Shown piece by piece: positions 41,194 through 54,100 of a stretch of 64,000 nt of DNA. This stretch comes from Enoplolaimus lenunculus. Taxonomy: Eukaryota > Nematoda > Enoplea > Enoplida > Thoracostomopsidae. The notes under the pieces are model-generated. The model did no database searches. It saw nothing but the letters and a program-made list of their open reading frames with translations, and had not been told where the DNA came from. Made by a program: the position numbers and the translations under genes. The stretch lies in assembly GCA_030248215.1 (NCBI GenBank), contig JASANG010001567.1:124001-188000 (forward strand). Reading direction: 5' to 3'. Every line of letters starts with the position of its first letter. Within the stretch, counting starts at the first letter, position 1.

Positions 41194-42924
41194 CTTATAC
41201 TACTGTCACGCCCCTCATAGTAACATTGGCCATTATAACAATTAAATTTAGTCTTTTTTATATTGAATGCCATACCCCAGTAAATTTTATTGTCTCGTGG
41301 TTTGTAGAGTTTCATAGGTTGTTCAATTGTATTAAACGCGCATAGTGCAGTATTTCAAACCAGAATTCTACTGATTCACATATTTTGGTTAATGCACGGT
41401 TGAGAGCCAGTGCAGCATATATCAACTCCCTTAAAAATTAACTCTTCCAGTCAATATGTATAATTTTGACTTTCCAAGGTTTTAGCGAACATTTACTCGT
41501 TTGTTTTGGAACTCTGATTCCTTTAAAACCCGTTTTGGATAAATTATTTTATCGCATCCCCGTATTTACAAACAGTCAATGAATAAAGGGTGCAAAATGG
41601 GAAACTTTTTATTTGACTGATTCATTTTTAACGAATTAGCTCTGTTTCGGCTAAAATGAAATTTTTCGTGTTACGACAACAATTTGTCTTCGCCTTTGAT
41701 CTGGACATCGTTAGGGGCAATTGTGTAAAGCTCAAATAATTCAAAATATCGCTAAATTGCCTATATTCGTATTCACTTATGTCTTTGCTGGTATTAGTAT
41801 TATTCCGTCTTCCACTTTATGGATTATTAGCACTGGAGTGAATTAAATGGCCAATGAGAAACTGATGTTGCAGGTGCTTAAAAACATCGCGAGACTCGGG
41901 TGTTAGACGGCAATACGATACAAATTGACATAGGAAACAGAAGTCAAAAGCCTGCAGGTTAAAAATCCATGTTTATAGTCATAATTAGGGAATTATAATC
42001 TTATATGAAGGGAGCTAATATTATAGATATAATATTGACTGGCGGAGTCAAAATTATATATAATATTGACTGGGTAGTTGATTTCACTGGACAGTTAAGT
42101 AGTTTCTGCAGGAGTTACGCTTTAGCATTAGATAAGTATTTTGCCTAGGCTAAGGAATATATTTTCTTACGCTGAGACTTATGTTAGCGAAAATTGTTAT
42201 CAACTTGCTTTGAAATGACAGGTTTTGCATAGGCAACTAAAGCTGTACATCCAAACTATCGCGTATGGCATACGAAGTCATTGTCCTTGTTTTAGTTTCT
42301 TCCTACATTAGTGAAATTTGTGAGCATTGCGGTATGAGCTGTTTCTACTTTTCAGTCAGAAAATCTGCTGGGTCCCAAGCTCCCTGAACTAAGCGGTTTC
42401 AATGCAGACCGCCAAAAACACAGTATCAATAGTATTTTACTAAAAATTTCAGGTGTTAATGAGCTGCTTAGTATGGGCGGTTTAAGAGTCGGCAGTCCCT
42501 TGTGTTGTAAGTAAAAAAAGCGCCCATACCGCACTGCTGTATAAATGTGGGGGGAAACTTTTTTGTGACGGGGGAACTAAACAAGTAAACAAATTATTAT
42601 ATGGCCGTAAAATATCGGAACTTCTCACATTGGGCAAAACTAAAAATTTGTTTTGTTTGCTTAACGAATACGGATGTCCAGCTAGTCTACCGCCATATGG
42701 TAATATAATAATACCAGTACGGATATGTTTTGCCAGAAACGGATGTATCTACAAAATGCTGTGTGAAATGTTTCAGAATAAGGCGCATTTGGAAATTGAA
42801 TATTTTAACTTCATTTATGTGTTACTGTACCTGACATCGATAATACGTAATTACTTATATTTTGGTTACATGCCATGGTTAGTGCTTTTTAGAAATTATC
42901 GACAAAGTATTATTTTTATTTCGT
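41194..42924. other. Intergenic stretch, nothing firm
   Basis: AT-rich with a repeated phrase TATAATATTGACTGG at 42025-42070 and a short fragment of a TTAGGC-like element near 42150. No gene recognised. The missing first RAD54 exon could lie here; ATG followed by GTTAGT at 42874 is one unproven candidate. Confidence 0.4.
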
Positions 42925-43097
42925 TGACCCATGTAAAGATCAGGACGGAACGTTTTTCTGCAAGACTGTAATAGAGTAAGCTTAAGCGTTAGACTAATAT
43001 TTTGCTTAGGCATGGGCTTAGGTATAAGCACATTCTTTCTTATAGGCTTACAAATATGTTTATGCTAGTGTTACGGCCCTGTTCTATACATTGGCCC
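42925..43097. mobile_element. TTAGGC-type TIR element
   Basis: Begins TTGACCCATGTAAAGATCAGGACGGAACG and ends ACGGCCCTGTTCTATACATTGGCCC. The middle has TTGCTTAGGCATGGGCTTAGG. Well preserved ends. Confidence 0.8.
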
Positions 43098-43167
43098 GTT
43101 AGCTGATATAGTTTCTGAATCTAGCAAGCAATGCTCTGGGCTTTAAAGTTTGTATGTAAACTATTGG

Positions 43168-43928
43168 TTTATTGTTGAGCGAAGCGATTCGCGAAGCGTT
43201 TTATGTTTTGTACTTGGGGGTCGAAAGGTGGATGTCCGTCCGTCCGTCTGTCCGTCCGAAAAGAATCTCAGGAACGACTGAACCGATTTTGATAAACTTT
43301 TTTTTGTTTGAAAGCCAATTATTCTGGGGTGTTAACCTCGCATTGGGGTTTTAAAATTTTAAGCCGTTTATTAGCTAGAGGCTAATTTGCATAATTAATT
43401 AAGCCTAAATTAGGACTTCCACAATATTTCACTAATTATTACAGTTAGAAGCAATCTAATTTTAGCATTAAAGGGTTTTGGGTGCGAGGAATCTGCGTAG
43501 ACTGTTTACAAACGTCCAAAACCGATAATTGAGCCGTTAGCTAATAAATAATTTGCATATTAGCATAGTTTATAAGCCTAAATTAAGACTTTTTACAATA
43601 TTTCACTAATTATTAAGGTTAAAAGCAATATAATTTCAGCACTAAAGGGTTTTTTGTTGCGAGGAATTTGAATAAATAGTTTATAAACATCCAAAACCGA
43701 TAATCGAATAATTAGCTAATAACTAATTTGCATATTAGCTTAATTGACAAGACAAAATCAGGACATTTTAAATTATTCCAAAAATTATAGAGTGGCTGAG
43801 GGTTTTTGGGTGCGAGGAATCTGAGGAAATTGCTTACAAACCTCCAAAACCGATAAATGAACAGTTAGCTAACAACTAATTTGCATATTACCTTAATTGC
43901 TTACGTGCGTTCGAGCTTCGCTCAATAA
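43168..43928. mobile_element. TTATTGAGCGAAGC TIR element with internal tandem units, short copy
   Basis: Left end TTATTG(TTG)AGCGAAGCG, right end GAGCTTCGCTCAATAA, an inverted repeat of about 14 bases. After the left TIR comes GTACTTGGGGGTCGAAAGG and a (GTCC)n tract GTCCGTCCGTCTGTCCGTCC, then about three copies of a 160-170 bp unit marked by GGGTTTTTGGGTGCGAGG, AACCTCCAAAACCGATA and TAATTTGCATATTAGC. Both copies are followed by CCCACTACGACTGGT. No transposase. Confidence 0.8.
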
Positions 43929-43986
43929 ACGTAATCCCACTACGACTGGTGTAATTTTTTAATGTTACTATGAAGTTTTCATGTGG

Positions 43987-45072
43987 TTATTGAGCGAAGC
44001 GAAACTCCGATATGTTTTGTACTTGGGGGTCGAAAGGTGGATGTCCGTCCGTCCGTCTGTCCGTCCGAAAAGAATCTCAGGAACCTCTGGACCGATTTTG
44101 ATAAACTTTTTTTGTTTGAAAGCCAATTATCCTGGGGTGTTAACCTCGCATTGGGGTTTTAAAATTGCAAGCCGTTTAGTAGTATCTACAGGCTAATTTG
44201 CATAATTAATGAAGCCTAAATTAGGACTTTCCACAATATATCACTAATTATTACAGTTAGAAGCAATCTAATTTTAGCATTAAAGGGTTTTTGGGTGCGA
44301 GGAATCTGCGTAGACTGTTTACAAACCTCCAAAACCGATACTTGAGCAGCTAGCTAAAGGATAATTTGCATATTAGCATAGTTTATAAGCCTAAATTAGG
44401 ACTTTTTACAATATTTCACTAATTATTATGGTTAAAAGCAATATAATTTCAGCAGTAAAGGGTTTTTAGGTGCGAGGAATTTGAATAAATTGTTTACAAA
44501 CATCCAAAACCGATAGTTGAATAGTTAGCTAATATCTAATTTGCATATATTAGCTTAATTGACAAGACAAAATTAGGTTTTTTTATTATTTCAATAATCC
44601 TTAGGGTTTACTGAAGGTTTTTTGGTGCGAGGAATCTGAATAAATTGTTTACAAACCTCCAAAACCGATAATTGAGTAGTTAGCTAATAGATAATTTGCA
44701 TATAAGCATAATTGATAAGCCTAAAGCAGGCGTTTTTACAACGTTTCACTAATTATTAGGGTTACAAGCAATCTAATTTCAGCAATAATGGGTTTTCGGG
44801 TGCGAGGAATCGGAATAAATCGCCTACAAACCTTTAAAAGCGATTATCAAATAGTTAGCTAATGGCTAATTTGCATATTTGCTTAATTGACGAGACAAAA
44901 TTAGGACTTTTTAAATTATTCCAATAATTATTAGGGTGGCTGAAGGGTTTTTGGGTGCGAGGAACTGAGGAAATTGCTTAAAAACCTCCAAAACCGATAT
45001 ATGAATAGTTAGCTAATAACTATTTTGCATGTTACCTTAATTGCTTACGTGTGTTCGAGCTTCGATCAATAA
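43987..45072. mobile_element. TTATTGAGCGAAGC TIR element with internal tandem units, long copy
   Basis: Same ends, same (GTCC)n head and same internal unit as 43168-43928, but with about five units in place of three. The two elements lie in tandem only 58 bases apart, immediately upstream of the first recognised RAD54 exon. Confidence 0.8.
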
Positions 45073-45169
45073 ACGTAGTCCCACTACGACTGGTGGTTTC
45101 TTTTGTTAGAAAACTCATGTATTGTGGTATTTCGCTATTTATTGATATTGTCTTGGTTTTTAATTCCAG

Positions 45170-48100
45170 CGACGCAGTTCAGCTCCTAGCAAGATACGTA
45201 GCGACGCTGGGGCTGTGTCACTGGCAGTTATACGATCAGGTGAAGTCAAAGATGCCAATATGTCCGCTAACACAAACCTCGATGAAGTTGAAAATATTCA
45301 TGCAAAACTGCGAGTTATGAAGGTAGGAATTGGTCCACGTTGTTGTGAGTTCAAGAGTATAAGTCGTGGTCGAATGCATTAATGTTAATCAAAAAACTTC
45401 TTAAAGCAGTGAGTTTTTCAAACAAACTAATAATTAAATCAAGCTGCATGCTTGAATGTTAAGGATTTTAAAACAATCAAAAAATTAAGGTACTTTTGAT
45501 TACTAGCTGTTAATATGTGGTATACAGAATGTGCGATATGGTTGTATGCTGTAGCGTCGGCAATTTGTGCTTATTTATTTTCAGAAAGTTGTTCCTTCAA
45601 AACGATGTTTGCCGCATTATGATCGAAACGATTTTGCGTCGCCGTTTCGGAAACCTTTGAAGCTTTCACCTTCTTCACCGTTGACGAAAAGCAAGTGTTC
45701 CGGTGAACGTAGTCGAACAGATGGCGAAAATTGCAGTGGATCTAGTCAACATGTGTGTTCATTGTGTGCATTTACGGCTAAATCAGGGAGCAACTGGATA
45801 TTCTGTTACGTTTTAATATTCGCCTGAAATCCGTCATCCGGCTTCGTTATGCGGTATAAACCTACTGGATCATCTCAGATATCCACGGTTGTAGGCAACG
45901 TTTTTATGGTCAAAAATATGTGCTCGAGTAAACCAAAAACAAAGACGCTCAGTGAAAAATAAAATTTAGATTATGATTTTATCACCTCGTAACACTATGT
46001 AACAGGGCGTAGCCTGAGGGTTATGGTGGTCTAGACCTATAATCCTGAACCAAAATGTATGTTTGCAACTGTTGTAAAGGGATCAGTTTTAAATTGAAAC
46101 TGGTGTCTGGCTCGCTCGTCTGGTTGCGCTTTACACGATGAAGCTCGGTAAATTAAGCATTTTTGCTGCAATTATATTTCTTCCATGTCAAGAAATTTTA
46201 ATTTTGCACTGAAGTAAAGTGAAAAATATGCTCTAGCAATCTTAGTTCAGTAAATGTATTACTATTGCGCAAATCAAAACAACTCTCAACACTAGCGCTC
46301 AAAGTTCAGAAGCTATATCTGGCGTAGCATATTGTTTGGTAAAAAATTATTAGCTAAACAGGTGTTGTTTTCGGTATCAGCTAAGTTAATATTCTGTCGC
46401 TACATGGATTAGAAATTACATACGTAATACATATGTAAGGAAATTTGTTGGTTCTTTTACCAGTACTCAAAGAGTTGTTGTTCAAACAAATCGTTATATT
46501 AGTCGATTCGAAATTCAATGACTAATTTGAGCATTTTCTTAATGGCTAACTTTCGAAGACGAGATACGTTTGTGACATGGCCTTTTGAAACGAGAATTGA
46601 TATTTGATTAGCCTTGTACGTACTGGGTTGCATTTATATTTAAATAGAGTTCTGGAAGCCAAGCCATTGAGTCACAGTTATTGCTCACAAGTGAATTGTT
46701 CCATATTTTTAAGTACCATTTCTTTGTATATGCGCTTTCAGCTGGAGGTTGTACAGCATAATATTATTATAGGAAGCCCTGATACTCAGCATTTTATCGA
46801 AACCGTTCAAAGTCCCGATACCAAATTATGAAGGTTGGTTGATCTGCTTTATGAAATAATCCGCGCTTCTGCTCTTATCCTGACTCATCGTTTTCTTATT
46901 TATGTTCTTATTTTTATAATTTTCCTCTAACAAGCCGGTTTTTATGGGCAGCTTCAGTGTATATTGTGTTTCGTTTATGATACAATTAATGTTGGTAAAA
47001 CGTTCAGTTAGGTCCAACTTATGGTATACTGGTGTTATGCTTGACAACACGTTTTGTGTCCACAGATGAGTTTTTGCATTTGTTTCATTTGCTATCTAGT
47101 CTGTGGATAACTGAGAGTGGAAACAAAATTTCGGTTCCACTGTCAGGTATCCACAGACTAGATAGCAAATGAAACAAATGCAAAAACTCATCTGTGGACA
47201 CAAAACGTGTTGTCAAGCATAACACCAGTATACCATAAGTTGGACCTAACTGAACGTTTTAGGTCCAACTTATGGTATACTGGTGTTATGCTTGACAACA
47301 CGTTTTGTGTCCACAGATGAGTTTTTGCATTTGTTTCATTTGCTATCTAGTCTGTGGATAACTGAGAGTGGAAACAAAATTTCGGTTCCACTGTCAGGTA
47401 AAAATTCAGTGCTTTTCAGTGTCCGGATTTGTATGACATTGTCACCTTTTCATAGTGGATTTCATTTTTTACTATAATTGTTGCTTATTTTTTCAGGAAG
47501 TTATGGCGCTCGCGTTCTTGGAATGCGTCGTTCTGGTGTACGTGTTGCATTGCACGATCCCTACGAGGAAGGCGCACTTGTGCTGTACACACCGCCTGAA
47601 TTAACACCGGAAGAGGCCCTCAAGGTTGACTTGTAGGTTGCTTAGTGTCAAAACAATAGTAAACTACAGTGAAACGTTTTGTAGAAACAAGATAGTTAGC
47701 GCTGAACAAATTAAAATTGTGAAACTTGGAAATTGCATTACTTTAAATCACACAGTTTGCCTTTTCATGAGTCGTTGAAAAATTATGCTATTGAGTTTCT
47801 ATTAATCATTACGAATGCTTACTTTTTTCTTTGTTCTTGTTCAACATTTCGATATCGAATGTCTGATAATTTAGATCCAAACAACTTGTTCACGTTGTTG
47901 TTGATCCGGTGATATCGAAAATATTGAGACCTCATCAGAGAGAGGTGAGTAGTTTACTTGTGGTAAAATATTCTAACATTGTTTGAAATTGTGTTTTTTG
48001 AAAAATGCCAGTGTGACTTTATTGCTGACAATTCACCGCTGTAGCGTTTAACAGATTGGGGTTACTATACAATTCATTAAGCGACCGGATATTAGTTTAA

Positions 48101-51100
48101 CCGGAAGTTAAACCGGATAGTAATGTTTTCACCTGGACCGGATGTTAAGCGAATATAGCATCTAAATTGTACATTGTTTTGCTGTATTTTGGGTCGTACA
48201 TATATGTACTAATTTATAATTAATTGTTAGCTTGGATTACCTGTTTATTTCATACGTACGCTTTTTGGCTAGCTCGGAAATGCAGTCGCACTAAAATGTC
48301 TAGTATTTCCGCACGTAAAAGCATCGTTATATTATTCGGAACCACCACAACCGCAAATATCTGGTAGCCGGTAGGCCGACAATGGATTCCTGCGTACAGA
48401 TGTCGGTTTTTTGCCGGCACTAAACCGAGACGGGATATCTGGTCGATCCATGCTAAACATGAATGCAACAACTAGCACATTATTTTCATATGCTTACAAT
48501 TATATTTAATGATAAACTGACAAATTTTACTCGCAATTGTTTCGTTTTGTACGTTTGCAGGGAGTTCGCTTTATGTACGACTGTGTTACTGGTAAACAAA
48601 TTGAAAACAGCTACGGTTGTATCATGGCGGACGAAATGGGGCTTGGAAAGACGTTGCAATGCATTACTTTGTTGTGGACTTTGTTGGTAACTTACTTTGG
48701 CCATCAATAACCAAAAGTTCGCTGTTTTTTGACATGATTACCCGACGTTTTAAGATGTTTTGAATTTTCTTGAGTCGTGCGTTGACATCAATGAACAATT
48801 TATTCTAATTTATTTTTTAGTGATTGTGCTAATTTCCAATGATATTTCTTTTTGTTGAAGATGTTATGAATTTGGTGAATCGCAATTCCTTCTCCAATGC
48901 CGGCATTGGCCTTGAGTTGACCTGAATTAAACTGACAAATTCTAAACTTTATTCCGGACTCATTTTAGTGTTCATAGCCGTTGTTTTGTTCGTAAATGGT
49001 TATTTTGGTGTAGGTTTTTAGCGCCAAGGACCAGAGGCGGTTGGTACAATCACTCGGGCAGTCATTGTATCCCCGTCAAGTCTTGTCAAGGTAAATTGTG
49101 CTAAGAACATTATGATCAAAATATAAATTAGTGTTTTCACAGCCTGAAACGTAATGCAAGTTTTGCAGTTTCAACTGTTTCATGCAGCTGGATCAGGGCT
49201 ATAAAATTTTGATTTAGATAAATTTTGTTTTGACTACAATAGTTTGAAAGAATGTTAATAACTTTTACTGTTTTATCGCATAATCGGTTTACGTATACTT
49301 TACAGCAATAGCTCAGGCATTCGATGGATCCCAACGGAGTTGGGAACGTCTCCAACTCGGTGGCGAAATCCTCAGTAGTTGTACGTAGTAGTAAACCGGA
49401 ACAGTTCGTACCAAAAGCTATACGTTTTAGTTTTTCAGTATACATTGTAGTGCATTTGAGTTTGCGTCATCGGTGCATTCTTTATATCATTAACAGAATT
49501 GGGCATCTGAAATTAAAAAGTGGCTTGGCAGCCGTGTAAACACACTTGTTGTTGACAGTGGCACGAAAAAAGAAATTGATCTTAATTTAAGTGAGACAAA
49601 TTAACATTTTTATGGTATACTGGCTGTCAAAAGATTATATGAATTAAGATCGCTTGTGGCGAAGCATATTATGTATTTCGAGCGCGTCCGAATAGCAAAA
49701 ATACGCCAGTCAAAATTTACATTGCTGTGTCGGAACCGGATATTAAGTCAATTCTAAGGTTTTAAACTTTTGGCACGGAATTTAGCAGCTATTTGTTGCA
49801 GTAATTTTGTATTGTTTTGTGTGTACACGGGTTTGAGTACATACTTTCGGGGTAACAAAGCCGAAATATCAGAGGCTTGTGACGAGTGCAGGTGTGAAGT
49901 GTGTAATTTAGTTTATTTTTATTTAAAGCGACATTTATGCGACAGAGCGGGCGTAGAATTGCGAGTCCAGTGTTGATCATCTCATACGAAACTCTTCGGC
50001 TTCACGCTAACGCACTGAAAGGTGACACGATTGGATTAATAATTTGTGATGAGGTAAATTTTAGTTTTTTATTTCTCGTTAATTGAAACCTGTTGGTGCA
50101 AATAATTGTTTTATAGCAATATCACTTTAATAATTTTAATCACGATTTTTTCAGCTTAGTATATGAAATTCAAAACCAGCGTGATGATGTTTTCTAATGC
50201 AGTATTGATGTATTATGTTGAGGGTTTTTTATGTGTAATATCATTGTTGTTTTCTTTCAGGGTCATAGATTAAAGAATTGTGAAAACCAGACGTACACAG
50301 CTTTGAGCGGGCTCGAGTGTAAACGAAGAGTTTTGTTGTCTGGAACACCGATTCAAAACGATTTACTAGAGTACTTTTCGCTTATTCATTTTGTGAACAC
50401 GGGAATTTTAGGTATATTTTCAAAGTTTACAAGTTGCTGTTGTTAGTTTTTGAAATTATTTAATGCGTTTCTGGCTTCATATACAACTATACTTCAAACA
50501 CGGCAGCAGATATTATTTTTATCATTATTATTATTATTATTCTTATTATTATTATTATAATTATTATTATTATTATTATTTAGCATTAAACTATGTAAGG
50601 TGCGGACTGGCGCAAGCCAACTAACATTGCGAGATGTATGTTTCCTGTTTTTCGTAAATCAAGACATTTCATCTGTTGCGACAGCAACCGTTATTTAGTT
50701 AAAAATAATAATCTAAGACGGTTTAAATTATGGAATGAAATGTAGTCTATGCCCTCAATTTGGTTTGTTTTGTTTTAGGGTCTGCCACGGAATTCAAAAG
50801 AAAGTTTGAGAACGCAATTCTGAAAGGTCGAGACTCTATGGCGTCAGAATCGCAAGTGAAGACAGGGCAACAAAAGCTTGAAGAGGTATTTCCATGTTAA
50901 TAATATCTCCGCTTTTCCGTGTTAGCCGTTTCGTAGTGATTTGCAACTTACACATAATTTTCCCAGCCTGATTTTCTAAATCAAATTTACAATTTTATCT
51001 CCTATATGTCTATACTGAATTGACAATTTCCTTATATTTTTCTCACCTCTGAATGGAGTTAAACAAGATTTCGCTCGCATTTTGTAGCAGTACTTCATTG

Positions 51101-54100
51101 TACACTTCTGTGCCAATTTTATCATTCAACAATAGTACTGGCCCATGTATAGAACAGGGCGGATCGTTTTTCGGAAGGGCTATAATACAGTCAGTTGAAG
51201 CTTTAGACTATTTTTTTGCTTAGACTTAGGCTTAGGTTTAGGCTTAGGAATAGGCTCATCCATACGCTTAGGCTTAGGCTTAGGAATATGCTTTATACTA
51301 CTGTTTCGGCCCTGTTCTATACATGGGCCATAGTACTGATGTTTTGATACCAAAACTTGTTTCGATGCCGATATCAGTAACACGTGATGCTTAATGAGGT
51401 GCTAAGATCACTCAAATCATGAATTTCATTTAGTTTATGATCAGACACATTGATATAGTCAACAGGGTAAATTGAAACATTTCTTTAACGTACTGCTAAT
51501 GTGCAAAAAATATCGGTAAAATAGCAATTTTTGCAATGTCAATTAATAGTACGATTGTTTATTAAGCAAACAGGACAGTCTTAATGTAAGCATGCAGTGT
51601 TTAAAATGATATTTTAATAGCGTTATTATTTTTAGTTACTGGCTATTGTGAACAAGTGTATTATTAGACGAACTTCAGCATTGCTCACAAAGTACTTGCC
51701 AATTAAGTGTATGTTTAACTATTGACTTTATTCTTGTTTTGCCGCTGAAGCAAACCATGTAGATTTTGGGAAGTATTTAGAGTATGCGACAAAAAATGGA
51801 GTAAACATTGCTGTTCTGGTGCATTTTGGTTTATGAAAAAAAGTGAGACGATGAGCTCATTGTTGCTTTAAAAAGCCCAGTGTTGTTATAAAATGAAAAA
51901 ATATTCCAAGTTGCTTTTTTCTATCATTCATTTTGTCAGTTGGATGCGTACAATAGTTATATTATAATCCTTAAATGAATGCAACACTTAGTTCAACTTC
52001 TACACGTCTTTCGTATTTTTTATGATACAAAATATAGAAGTGATACCAGTTACACAAGCCATAAAACAGAATTGCAAGAACACGTTAAATATGCAGTAAA
52101 AACATAACAGAAGGTATTCTCAATGTTACTATGCAATTTTTCACCTTCCGGTTCCGGTTCCGGTAAATTTTTACCGGATTTAAAAATTCCGGTATTATAA
52201 TTTGGCCGTTTTCTTAACTTTGCTAATTTTTAAGAATCTCTTTTGACAGCCACTTGTACTCCGAATATAAGCCATTGATGGTGGATTTCACTTCAGTCGA
52301 TGATGAAAATCTAAAATACAGCAAATAAAATAAATACCTATGTTCGACTAAGGTTATTTCACAAATAATAGCAAAAAATAAGATTAAAATGAAATTTTTG
52401 GTGAAATGCATTTTTCATTTTCCGGTTCCGGTAAAATTTTCAAATTCCGGTTCCGGTTCCGGTAAATTGTAATTCCGGTTGCACCCTGTCTCACGCTTCG
52501 TTCTTAGAAATTACACGTATTTCTGTTTTGTTTGGAAATCAGACTTGTTGTCAGGCGAAAATTTGATTTTGTTTCGTTTTCAGATGAGCTTGTTGTTTGC
52601 TGCAAAATGACCGATCTGCAACGTTCTATATATCAGCGATTTTTGTGCTCCAAAGTTGGCGTGGAACAGCTCAAAGTACTAGGGAATGCAGGACTGAGCG
52701 TTACTTCACTCGCATCCATAACAAATTTGAAAAAGTTGTGCAATCGTGAGTTTGCCATATTTACGAAATTTGCTTTGCAAAACAAAAAGATTAGATAGAT
52801 AAATAGATAAGTAGATAAGAAGGATATGACGCCACAATAGGCGCTCGCGTAGCCATATTAGAAAATTGGCCATTGCGACATCCTAAAACCTTACATGCTG
52901 AATGTATCAATCTACATTTAACTTAATTCTTTCTGTGTCAATAATAAACAAATTTTCTTTATGTCAAGGGAACTACCAAGAAATTGCTCTCGTTTTTCTT
53001 CTCAACACTTGCATGCGCAAAAAAAGTGCTCGGTAGTCTCACTTACTTTATATTCTGAACTATTTTTATCTTGAACATCTCTCATCATAAATAGACGATA
53101 ACATAACCAACAGTTTTCCGATAAAATTTGAACACATTATCTAAGTTTGTCTTTACTAAACTTTAGTAAAATCTGCTTCTAATATTTAGTTATTCATTAT
53201 CGATCTTGTAAATTTACACATTTTTTTATTTATCCATCTATTCATAAATTTTCTATGCATCCGTGATGCGATTTTTGACCGAACCTCATGCTTACAAGTA
53301 GTTATAACCCCCCCTCCCTGGGACGCCACGTAGGTGACTGTCCCTAGGGAAGTTTTAAGGGTGAGTAACAGTGAAAAATGCACGGGGACTTTTATGAATC
53401 ATTTGGAATATCGCTTATAGGATTGTTTTCTTTAGCATAGTCTAAATCTGCAGATAGATCTTTATCTTGATTTTAAATCTTTAATCTATCCACGTATGCG
53501 TGAAACTTTGATGACAGCTGAAACACTTTTAAGATTTGATGAGCTGAATTAAATATTTAAATATATCCACAGTTATAAATACAATCTAATAACTATTTTA
53601 ATCGTGACAAATAAGAAACGTTCAGATTACAATTTCTGAATTGGTATAAGTTAAATAAAGCCTAATCAATAGATAGCAGTTGGTAATAACAACAACTGCA
53701 TAAACATAGCAGTAAAATGCTACAGAAGCAATCTCTAACCATGCTCGTAACCATTATAATATATTTTTGGTGGTCGACAATTCGTGTACGCATGTCTTAA
53801 GAAATTTGATATACTAAAAGCGCAACAAAACATTAAATTAAACCTAAAACAAACTATCAAATTCAGTAAACTTACTCGAAACGAAAAATTGTTGAATCAA
53901 TAAAACACGCCTTCGCGTCATTTGTTGTACGGGTGCTTCATGCTAAAATCCCTCATTCCTCCCCATCCCTTTTCCACCAAGCTTACGCTAGCTTAATAAC
54001 CTACGCGTGAGCATTGAGACGCACAAATTGCTATTCCAAAATTTTCCTTCCGCATGCACTACGTAATTCCGCCTTAGGCGCTATTAAAAAATTTTCCGTC

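Noticed and set aside
40923-41345. Open frame of 140 codons
   Set aside because: It overlaps the ATCGACCGG-ended TIR element, whose other copy does not keep the frame.
43340-45040. Regularly spaced repeats considered as a CRISPR array
   Set aside because: Units are about 160 bp and contiguous with no unique spacers, and the genome is eukaryotic.
51200-51290. TTAGGC runs considered as a telomere or chromosome end
   Set aside because: They are short, lie inside TIR-bounded elements, occur in both orientations and sit within introns.
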